Of a stretch of DNA of 35,858 nucleotides, positions 8,408-14,717 are shown piece after piece. This stretch comes from Candidatus Anaerobutyricum stercoripullorum (GTDB lineage: Bacteria; Bacillota; Clostridia; Lachnospirales; Lachnospiraceae). The translations under genes were made by a program, and so were the position numbers. The DNA lies in the NCBI GenBank assembly GCA_019114885.1, contig DXEQ01000289.1, forward strand, positions 1-35,858, given 5' to 3'. Every line of letters starts with the position of its first letter. Positions within the stretch are counted from its first letter, which is position 1. Under the pieces are notes generated by a model. That model saw only the letters and a program-made list of their open reading frames with translations. It was not told where the DNA came from and ran no database searches.

Positions 8408-9799
8408 ATGTACAAGATAGACTTTCAGACACCAATACACATCCACTTTATCGGCATCGGCGGCATCAGCATGAGCGGCCTTGCCGAAGTGCTCATCGAC
8501 CGGCATTTTCCGGTGTCCGGCTCCGATATGAAGGCTTCCGACATCACGGCGCATCTTGAGGGCATCGGCGCCCGCGTCGCCATCGGACAGCGGGCGGAAA
8601 ATATCACCGACGATATCGACCTGGTCGTGTACACGGCGGCCATCCATGAAGATAACGAAGAGTTCGCCGCCGCGAAGGCAAAGGGTCTCCCGATGATGAC
8701 AAGGGCCGCCCTCCTCGGTCAGATTATGGATAACTATGCCCGCTCCATCGCCGTGGCAGGTACCCACGGCAAGACGACCACCACTTCCATGATGGCGGAC
8801 ATCCTCCTGCAGGGAAAGATGGACCCTACCATCAGTGTGGGCGGCATGCTGGACCAGATTGGCGGCAATATCCGTGTGGGCCAGTCCGACGTCTTCCTGA
8901 CGGAAGCCTGCGAATACACCAACAGCTTTCTGGAGTTCCATCCGCTCTATTCCATCATATTAAATGTGGAAGAAGACCACATGGACTTTTTCAAAGATAT
9001 CGACGACATCAAACATTCTTTCCATGTCTTTGCCTCCCAGACCGCGAAGAACGGGCTGATCATCATCAACGGCGACATGGAACACACAGCGGACATCCTC
9101 TCCGGTCTTTCCCAGAAGGCCGTCACCTTCGGCCTCGACGCCAAAAATGATTACACCGCCAGAGAGATCTCCTATGACCAGGAGGGCAACGGCTCCTACA
9201 CCCTCGTCATCCGCGGAGAGGAGATCTGCCGGGTATCCCTCAGGGTAAAGGGCGTCCACAATGTGATGAACTCCCTGGCTACCATCGCCTGCGCCCGGGA
9301 TATGGGACTGTCCATGGAGCAGATTCTTGCCGGACTCCTGACCTTCACCGGAACACACCGGCGGTTTGAATACAAGGGCCGCATCGGCGACGTCATCGTC
9401 ATCGACGACTACGCCCACCATCCGACCGAGATCCAGGCAACATTAAATGCGGCCAGAGAATACCCGCATGATAAGCTGTGGGTTGTCTTCCAGCCGCATA
9501 CCTATACAAGAACGAAAGCGTTTCTGCCGCAGTTCGCCGAGGTGCTCTCCCATGCGGATCACGTGATCCTGGCTGACATCTTCGCCGCCAGAGAGCCGGA
9601 CACCGGCATGGTCTCTTCCATGGATATCGTGAACCTGATGAAGGACACCGGCTGCGACGTCCACTACTTCCCGACCTTTAAAGAGATCGAAGACTATCTC
9701 CTCGCCCACATACAGGGCCGTGACCTGCTGATTACCATGGGCGCCGGGGACGTGGTAAAGGTCGGCGAGGAACTGCTGGCAAAAACCGCGGAAAAATAG
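8408..9799 (+). CDS. murC: UDP-N-acetylmuramate--L-alanine ligase
   Basis: A 463-residue cytoplasmic Mur ligase that adds L-Ala to UDP-MurNAc, the first amino acid step of the peptidoglycan stem peptide. Motifs: the UDP-binding loop HFIGIGGISMSG at residues 13-24; the ATP loop GTHGKTTTT at 118-126; NVEEDHMDF in the central domain; the hinge THRRFEYKG; and the YAHHPTEI motif in the C-terminal domain. Length is normal. The in-frame upstream ATG at 8357 is rejected because AGAGGT lies before 8408 and the family begins with a short lead into HFIGIGG. It stands alone, convergent with the next gene; no clear terminator lies in the 78-base gap. Confidence 0.96.
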   Translation: MYKIDFQTPIHIHFIGIGGISMSGLAEVLIDRHFPVSGSDMKASDITAHLEGIGARVAIGQRAENITDDIDLVVYTAAIHEDNEEFAAAKAKGLPMMTRAALLGQIMDNYARSIAVAGTHGKTTTTSMMADILLQGKMDPTISVGGMLDQIGGNIRVGQSDVFLTEACEYTNSFLEFHPLYSIILNVEEDHMDFFKDIDDIKHSFHVFASQTAKNGLIIINGDMEHTADILSGLSQKAVTFGLDAKNDYTAREISYDQEGNGSYTLVIRGEEICRVSLRVKGVHNVMNSLATIACARDMGLSMEQILAGLLTFTGTHRRFEYKGRIGDVIVIDDYAHHPTEIQATLNAAREYPHDKLWVVFQPHTYTRTKAFLPQFAEVLSHADHVILADIFAAREPDTGMVSSMDIVNLMKDTGCDVHYFPTFKEIEDYLLAHIQGRDLLITMGAGDVVKVGEELLAKTAEK

Positions 9800-9877
9800 A
9801 TTCCGGAGATAACCTATAAACCTTGCCTGCGGCGTTACGGCAGAGGATATCGGCAGACTTTTGCAGAACGCCAGTCA

Positions 9878-10450
9878 TTATTTCCAGTGCCTCTCCCGCA
9901 CATTCGCAATGGCACAGGAAAGAATTGCCTCGGCGTCGTTTCCGATGATATCGAGGTGCTCCGCCTTCACGCACTCTGTCTGCGGGATTCCGTAGAAGGC
10001 GCCGCACAGTGCTTTTACATAATCATATCCAAAGTTCATCGTCCCGATGGGGCCGCCCGCCGTGGTAACGTAAGTAAGACGTTTCGCCCGGCACAGCCCC
10101 TTCGGGATTCCTTTTTCCGTATAATAAAATGTCACGCCCGTCACTGTCACCGCCTCCAGATAAGCCCGCACCATGGCCGGGAACATCAGGTCCCAGTACG
10201 GCGCGGCGATGACAATCTCATCGGCTCCGGCAAACTGTCTGGCATACCGGAAGATCGGCGCGTCAAAGTCACCGGCCCGGCTGCAGGCATCCCTCTCGGC
10301 AAGCCCCGCCTTGTCAAGGGGCCGGATGGCCTCCCGCTCCAGATTGACTTCCGTCACATTTCCTTCCATCTGTGCAAGCACTGCCTCCGCCAGCCGCCGC
10401 GTCCTCGACTCCGGCCGCACACAGGCGTTCACAAACAATATGTTCTTCAT
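9878..10450 (-). CDS. Flavodoxin-fold NAD(P)H oxidoreductase (NQO/azoreductase-like)
   Basis: A 190-residue protein of the flavodoxin_2 family. Evidence is the opening KNILFVNACVRPESRTRRLAEAVL, where the FMN phosphate loop lies, the strand-turn EIVIAAPYWDLMFPAMVRAYLEAV, and TYVTTAGGPIGTMNFGYDYVK. Such enzymes carry out two-electron reduction of quinones, azo dyes or nitroaromatics with FMN. AAGGAGGG eight bases before 10450 fixes the start; longer forms up to 10615 lack support. It is transcribed alone, divergent from dnaD. A promoter with an overlapping inverted repeat and a leader with two hairpins lie upstream, suggesting control by a redox- or quinone-sensing repressor. Confidence 0.88.
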   Translation of the reverse strand: MKNILFVNACVRPESRTRRLAEAVLAQMEGNVTEVNLEREAIRPLDKAGLAERDACSRAGDFDAPIFRYARQFAGADEIVIAAPYWDLMFPAMVRAYLEAVTVTGVTFYYTEKGIPKGLCRAKRLTYVTTAGGPIGTMNFGYDYVKALCGAFYGIPQTECVKAEHLDIIGNDAEAILSCAIANVRERHWK

Positions 10451-10502
10451 GAAAAGTACCCTCCTTCTTTTCGCAGACTGTCCGCATGACTGCCGTGCCT
10501 GT

Positions 10503-10539
10503 ATGGCAGACGCCTGCCATCCGGCAGATACTCTGCCGG
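10503..10539 (-). promoter_or_regulatory. Two tandem perfect hairpins in the oxidoreductase leader
   Basis: Two adjacent perfect inverted repeats lie in the 5' untranslated region: ATGGCAG/CTGCCAT (10503-10509 with 10514-10520, loop 4) and CCGGCAG/CTGCCGG (10521-10527 with 10533-10539, loop 5). An 11-bp direct repeat, GCAGACTGTCC, brackets them at 10473-10483 and 10562-10572. Neither hairpin has a T run, so they are not simple terminators. Confidence 0.6.
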
Positions 10540-10586
10540 GCAGCGTCCCGGTATACACAGTGCAGACTGTCCTTTCTGATATGTAT

Positions 10587-10615
10587 ACGGTATCGCAAAA
10601 CATACCGACCGTCAA
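10587..10615 (-). promoter_or_regulatory. Oxidoreductase promoter with overlapping inverted-repeat operator
   Basis: The minus strand shows TTGACG (10610-10615), a 17-bp spacer and TACCGT (10587-10592). A perfect inverted repeat, CGGTAT-N8-ATACCG at 10588-10607, spans the spacer and the -10, the position expected for a repressor site. HxlR- and MarR-type sensors often control this enzyme class, but no regulator gene is in the window. Confidence 0.55.
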
Positions 10616-10702
10616 TGCAGTTTTCCAAAATTAACCCTTTCTGCATCCTCCGTTTCCCTGAAGCAAACAAAATCGCATACCTGTGCAGAATCCATAAAAA
10701 AG

Positions 10703-10962
10703 TTATCCACATTATTCACAGGAAGAACTTTACATTTCTCGTCTTTTCTCAACATATCCCCACGCTGTATACATTTTATCCACACGTGGTTTTTTTCGTT
10801 TTACCCCTATATCTTGCAATTTTCAGCCAGTTTTTCCCGGAATTACCCCCTAAATGCAGGTCAAGACCCAATTTATCCACAAAGTTATCCACACTATCCA
10901 CATTTTCCTATCATTTCACTTACACACAGGATATCCCCCGGTTGTCCACAATTTTATCCACA
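10703..10962 (+). promoter_or_regulatory. Cluster of eight same-orientation DnaA boxes
   Basis: Perfect TTATCCACA boxes occur at 10703-10711, 10776-10784, 10873-10881, 10885-10893 and 10954-10962. One-mismatch boxes occur at 10712-10720 (TTATTCACA), 10894-10902 (CTATCCACA) and 10942-10950 (TTGTCCACA). All read on the plus strand. Several are in tight phase, with starts 9 or 12 bases apart. T-rich DNA lies between them. The cluster fills the space between the divergent oxidoreductase and dnaD promoters. It could bind DnaA to control the helicase-loader genes, or act as a DnaA titration cluster. Neither dnaA nor dnaN is nearby, so calling it oriC is not supported. Confidence 0.85.
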
Positions 10963-11073
10963 AACGGAGGATGGCGCGGTTGAGCTCTGCCTACGTTTTT
11001 TCGTGCATGCCGACGTCTTTCGCGCGGTGCAATCCTCCGCACAAAACACCTGTATTTTTCCCTCCAAATATGC

Positions 11074-11079
11074 TATCAT
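11074..11079 (+). promoter_or_regulatory. Extended -10 promoter of dnaD
   Basis: TGCTATCAT at 11071-11079 is a TG-extended -10. The -35 at 17 bp (TGTATT) is weak. It lies 112 bases after the last DnaA box and about 120 bases before the dnaD start. Confidence 0.5.
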
Positions 11080-11106
11080 AAAGTTCCAAAACAAGTCTCT
11101 GAACCA

Positions 11107-11175
11107 ATGCGCACGGGAGTCCCGCTTTTCGCGCAGGCTCGCCGCCCGCGCGGCCTGTCTGCTTTCCCTGCGCAT
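11107..11175. repeat. GC-rich imperfect inverted repeat in the dnaD leader
   Basis: The ends ATGCGCA (11107-11113) and TGCGCAT (11169-11175) are complementary and the pairing continues inwards with CGGGA/TCCC. An inner GCAGGC/GCCTG pairing is also possible. The element would form a long hairpin in the dnaD message just before the ribosome binding site. It shares GCACGGG and TTCCCTGCGC with the hairpin segment in the broken cwlD at 32963-33025, so the two may be related palindromic repeats. Confidence 0.45.
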
Positions 11176-11199
11176 CCACATATAAAGAGGGTGAAGACA

Positions 11200-12282
11200 A
11201 TGGATAAAATTACACTGAAAAACACACTGCATCATACGACAACCATACTCCCCAATGAATTCATAGACCATTACATGATCCGGGCGGACGGAGAATACGT
11301 GAAGATTTATCTGCTGATCCTCCGGCTCATGAACCAGAATCTTCCTGTGGAGATCGATCAGCTGGCGGATACGCTGGAGCTGACGAGGAAAGATATCCTC
11401 CGCGCGCTCAAATACTGGGAGAAGGAGGGTCTCCTTGCGATGGAGGACGAGACGGCACAGACGGACGCAAAAAGCGGCGGACAGGCGGCGGACGGCGTCC
11501 CGGGAAACGGCCAGGCCGCAGCGCAGGCCACTGCCGGCGGCAGTGATTCCTATCCCACACTGCCACAGGTGCCGGAGAAAACGAACCGCAGCATGTCGGA
11601 CATCGAGCAGTCCATCAAGGGCACCGATCTGGAACAGACGCTCTATATGGCGGAGACCTATTTCGGCCGCCCTCTGTCCGCTTCGGAGCTGAACAGCTTC
11701 TGCTATATCACGGATTCCCTGCGGTTTTCATCGGAGCTTCTGGAGTACCTCATCGAATACTGCATCAGCCGGGGCAAAAAGAGCGTCCGCTACATGGAGA
11801 GCGTGGCCATCAACTGGTTCCAGCAGGGCATTGACACCATTCAGAAAGCCAGACAGGAGTCCAGTCAGTATACCCAGAATGTTTTCCCGGTCATGAAGGC
11901 GTTTGGCATCAACCGCAACCCCGGCCCGGCGGAACTGGATTACATCAAAAGGTGGAACGCGCTGGGCTTTGAGACGGAGATCATCATCGAGGCCTGCAAC
12001 CGGACCCTGCTGGCCACCCATCAGGCGAGCTTTCCTTACGCTAACCGCATCTTATCCGACTGGAAGAAGTCGGGCGTGCGCACAGCGGAAGATATCCGCT
12101 CTCTCGACCAGAAGTTCCATGCCGCCTCACAGTCGGAAAACCCGGGCGCACCTTCTTCCCGGTCAGGTGGGAGGGCACAGAATTATGGCCGGAACACAGG
12201 CAACGCTTTTCACAATTTCGGAGAACATTCCTATGATTATGATGATCTGGAATCGCGTCTGCTGGAAAAGAACAGGAAGTAG
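11200..12282 (+). CDS. dnaD: DnaD-family replication initiation protein with two DnaB_2 domains
   Basis: A 360-residue protein. An N-terminal winged-helix-like domain (about residues 1-85: TTTILPNEFIDHYM, KIYLLILRLMNQN, LELTRKDILRALKYWEKEGLL) is joined by a Gly/Ala/Gln-rich linker to two consecutive DnaD/DnaB C-terminal-type domains. These end in YMESVAINWFQQG and YANRILSDWKKSG, the YxxxIxxxW-type motif known to bind single-stranded DNA. The family helps load the replicative helicase at origins or restart sites. The start at 11200 is chosen for AGAGGGTG ahead of it; the open frame back to 11107 is only leader. It is followed 10 bases later by the DnaC/DnaI-like loader, forming a primosome operon downstream of the DnaA boxes. 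Confidence 0.9.
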   Translation: MDKITLKNTLHHTTTILPNEFIDHYMIRADGEYVKIYLLILRLMNQNLPVEIDQLADTLELTRKDILRALKYWEKEGLLAMEDETAQTDAKSGGQAADGVPGNGQAAAQATAGGSDSYPTLPQVPEKTNRSMSDIEQSIKGTDLEQTLYMAETYFGRPLSASELNSFCYITDSLRFSSELLEYLIEYCISRGKKSVRYMESVAINWFQQGIDTIQKARQESSQYTQNVFPVMKAFGINRNPGPAELDYIKRWNALGFETEIIIEACNRTLLATHQASFPYANRILSDWKKSGVRTAEDIRSLDQKFHAASQSENPGAPSSRSGGRAQNYGRNTGNAFHNFGEHSYDYDDLESRLLEKNRK

Positions 12283-12292
12283 GTGAACAGAT

Positions 12293-13285
12293 ATGTCTCT
12301 TTCGCAGACCCAGTACCAGGCAATCCTGGACTCTTATGACAGGATCCGCCACAATAACCAGATGGAACACCAGCGGCGGAAGGAAGAGGTGCACGAACGC
12401 ATACCCGAGATCCGGGAGATTGATGAGAAGATCGCCCACATTTCCATCGACGCCGCCAAATATCAGCTTTTCCATCCTGATACCGACGGCAGAGCTTCCC
12501 TGCGGGCGGAAATATACGAATTGTCCATGGAGAAGATCAATCTTCTGGCAATCCATCACTATCCGACAAACTATCTGGATGATATCTACACCTGTCCGGA
12601 CTGCCGGGACACAGGATATATCGGTACTGAGAAATGTCACTGCTTTCAGCACCGTATCGTGGACATCCTTTTTGATCAGTCCAATCTGCGTGATCTGATC
12701 AAAAAAGAGAATTTTGGAACATTTCAGCTGGATTATTATTCTGACGTGCATTCCGGGGACAAGGCGCTCTCCCCGCGGGAAAATATACAGGGAATCCTCA
12801 ACCGGAGCCGTCAGTTTATAGATTCATTTGACATCAGTCCGGGCAGGAACCTGCTGATCACCGGTCCCACCGGCGTGGGCAAGACATTTCTCACTCACTG
12901 TATCGCCGCGGAACTTCTGCAGCAGGGAAAGAGTGTCATCTATCTGACTGCCTACCAGTTTTTTGAACAGCTGGCCGATTATTCCTTCCGGCGCAGTCAG
13001 GAGAATTCCGACACCCTTTCCTTCCTCTTAAGCTGTGACCTGCTGATCATTGACGATCTGGGAACGGAGCTGAACAACGGATTTATTAATTCTCAGCTTT
13101 TCCTGTGCATCAACGAGCGAATCCTGCGCAAAAAATCAACCATGATCAGCACAAATTTATCCTTAAAGCAGTTAAGCCGGACCTACACGGAGAGGGTTTC
13201 CTCGAGAATTGTGGGATCTTACGAACTTTTTCACATTTACGGAGAAGATATTCGCATAAAAAAAGCTGTTTCTTCTCTTGACTAA
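12293..13285 (+). CDS. DnaC/DnaI-like helicase-loader AAA+ ATPase
   Basis: A 330-residue helicase loader. The N-terminal helical part is followed by a zinc-binding CPDCRDTGY..CHCF segment at about residues 100-118. The AAA+ core holds Walker A GPTGVGKT near residue 190, Walker B LLIIDDLGTE, a sensor-type STNLS segment and an arginine-rich RVSSRIVGSYE motif. The plan matches the DnaC/DnaI loaders of Clostridia that deliver DnaB helicase. Its ribosome binding site (AGTAGGTG) overlaps the dnaD stop codon, so the two are translated together. IstB transposase helpers share the AAA+ core, but the zinc segment and the DnaD partner argue for a chromosomal loader. Confidence 0.9.
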   Translation: MSLSQTQYQAILDSYDRIRHNNQMEHQRRKEEVHERIPEIREIDEKIAHISIDAAKYQLFHPDTDGRASLRAEIYELSMEKINLLAIHHYPTNYLDDIYTCPDCRDTGYIGTEKCHCFQHRIVDILFDQSNLRDLIKKENFGTFQLDYYSDVHSGDKALSPRENIQGILNRSRQFIDSFDISPGRNLLITGPTGVGKTFLTHCIAAELLQQGKSVIYLTAYQFFEQLADYSFRRSQENSDTLSFLLSCDLLIIDDLGTELNNGFINSQLFLCINERILRKKSTMISTNLSLKQLSRTYTERVSSRIVGSYELFHIYGEDIRIKKAVSSLD

Positions 13286-13318
13286 TCCGTCGGGATAATG
13301 TTATAAACGTTATGAATT

Positions 13319-13346
13319 GGCCGGGCGGTCAGAATTTCCGCCGGCC
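13319..13346 (+). terminator. GC-rich hairpin after the helicase-loader gene
   Basis: GGCC(G)GGCGG pairs with CCGCCGGCC around a nine-base loop, 34 bases beyond the stop. There is no proper T run (GGCGCTTTG follows), so it may only attenuate read-through into prs. Confidence 0.45.
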
Positions 13347-13422
13347 GGCGCTTTGCAGACATGTGCGAAGTGCATAACCCTGATTCACTTTGACCAAGAT
13401 AAAATAAAAAGGAGACTATCAT

Positions 13423-14616
13423 ATGAAGCCAGATGAGAGCAAGTTTTCAACCGTTCCTGTGGGAAGACTGGGAATTATCGTACACCCAAGCTGTGCCGCC
13501 CTCGGCGACAAGATCGACCAGTACATTGTGAACTGGCGCAGGGAGCGCAATCATAACCACAAGAGCAACATTGTATTCAAGGATTATGAGAAGGACTCGT
13601 TCATCATCCCGTCCACCTGTGCCCGTTTCGGAACCGGTGAGGCGAAGGCCCTGATTTCCGATTCTGTCAGAGGTACGGACTTATATATCATCGCGGACGT
13701 ACTCAATTACAGTCTGGAGTACACTGTCTGCGGTCACAGAAACCATATGTCGCCGGACGATATCTACGCCGATGTGAAGCGTCTCATCGCCGCTGCCTCC
13801 GGCAAGCCGAAGAGCATCACCGTGATCCTGCCTTTCCTCTATGAGAGCCGTCAGCACAAGAGAAGTTCCAGAGAGTCTCTGGACTGCGCATTTGCTTTGC
13901 AGGAGCTGTCCAACATCGGTGTGGACAATGTGTTCACCTTCGACGCCCACGACCCGAGAGTGCAGAACGCCATCCCGTTAAAGGGATTTGACAATATCAT
14001 GCCGACCTACCAGTTCATCAAGTCGCTGCTCCGGTCCACCAACGATCTGGAGATCGACAAAGACCACATGATGATCATCAGCCCGGACGAGGGAGCGATG
14101 CAGAGAGCCATGTACTTTGCCAACGTGCTGGAGGTCAATATCGGTATGTTCTACAAGCGCCGTGATTACTCCGTAGTCATCGACGGCCGCAATCCGATCG
14201 TGGCTCACGAATATCTGGGTGAATCTGTGGAAGGTAAGGACGTCATGGTCATTGACGATATGATCTCTTCCGGTGAGAGTATGCTGGATGTGGCAAGAGA
14301 GCTTAAGAGAAGAAAGGCAAGAAGAGTCTTCTGTATCTCCACCTTCGGTATGTTCACCAACGGACTTTCTTCCTTTGACAAGGCTTACGAAGATGGTACG
14401 ATCTACAAGGTTATCACCACCAACTGCACCTACCAGATGCCGGAACTTCTGGAGCGTCCGTGGTATGTAAGCTGCGATGTATCCAAATATATCGCCCTGC
14501 TCATCGATTCTCTGAACCATGAGGCTTCCATCAGCGCTCTTCTTGATCCGCATGACCGTATCAAGAAACGTCTTGCGGAATACAAGGTAACGCACACCAT
14601 CAAAGAAGAGGACTAA
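13423..14616 (+). CDS. prs: Ribose-phosphate pyrophosphokinase (long clostridial form)
   Basis: A 397-residue PRPP synthase, which makes 5-phosphoribosyl diphosphate from ribose-5-phosphate and ATP for nucleotide, His and Trp synthesis. The PRPP-binding loop DVMVIDDMISSGESM lies near residues 272-286. The ATP region LPFLYESRQHKRSSRESL and the FDAHDPRVQN segment with the catalytic-region His are present. It is longer than the roughly 315-residue classical enzyme and has an N-terminal extension containing PVGRLGIIVHPSCAALGDKI, typical of a divergent clostridial branch. AAAAGGAG precedes the ATG. A strong bidirectional terminator follows. Confidence 0.92.
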   Translation: MKPDESKFSTVPVGRLGIIVHPSCAALGDKIDQYIVNWRRERNHNHKSNIVFKDYEKDSFIIPSTCARFGTGEAKALISDSVRGTDLYIIADVLNYSLEYTVCGHRNHMSPDDIYADVKRLIAAASGKPKSITVILPFLYESRQHKRSSRESLDCAFALQELSNIGVDNVFTFDAHDPRVQNAIPLKGFDNIMPTYQFIKSLLRSTNDLEIDKDHMMIISPDEGAMQRAMYFANVLEVNIGMFYKRRDYSVVIDGRNPIVAHEYLGESVEGKDVMVIDDMISSGESMLDVARELKRRKARRVFCISTFGMFTNGLSSFDKAYEDGTIYKVITTNCTYQMPELLERPWYVSCDVSKYIALLIDSLNHEASISALLDPHDRIKKRLAEYKVTHTIKEED

Positions 14617-14660
14617 GCGCAGCAGGTAAAGATTCAGACGTATAACAACATGTAGTAACC

Positions 14661-14697
14661 AAAAGGGGACGCGGCTTTTTCGCCGCGTCCCCTTTTT
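14661..14697. terminator. Strong bidirectional terminator between prs and the PBP gene
   Basis: A perfect 15-bp stem, AAAAGGGGACGCGGC at 14661-14675 paired with 14682-14696, closes a six-base loop. Because the arms end in A and T runs it works in both directions, for prs on the plus strand and for the convergent PBP operon on the minus strand. Confidence 0.95.
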
Positions 14698-14717
14698 GTG
14701 TTCTCATCATATATCAT

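Noticed and set aside
8213..8941. Minus-strand frame of 242 codons opposite murC
   Set aside because: It overlaps the murC promoter and N-terminus and shows no known domain.
10703..10962. Possible chromosomal origin (oriC)
   Set aside because: DnaA boxes are dense, but dnaA, dnaN, recF and gyrB are absent, and most genes to the right, including the atp operon, point toward this site, which is unusual for highly expressed genes near an origin.
11107..11199. Upstream extension of DnaD
   Set aside because: The extra 31 residues are Arg-rich translation of the leader hairpin, and a good ribosome binding site precedes the ATG at 11200.
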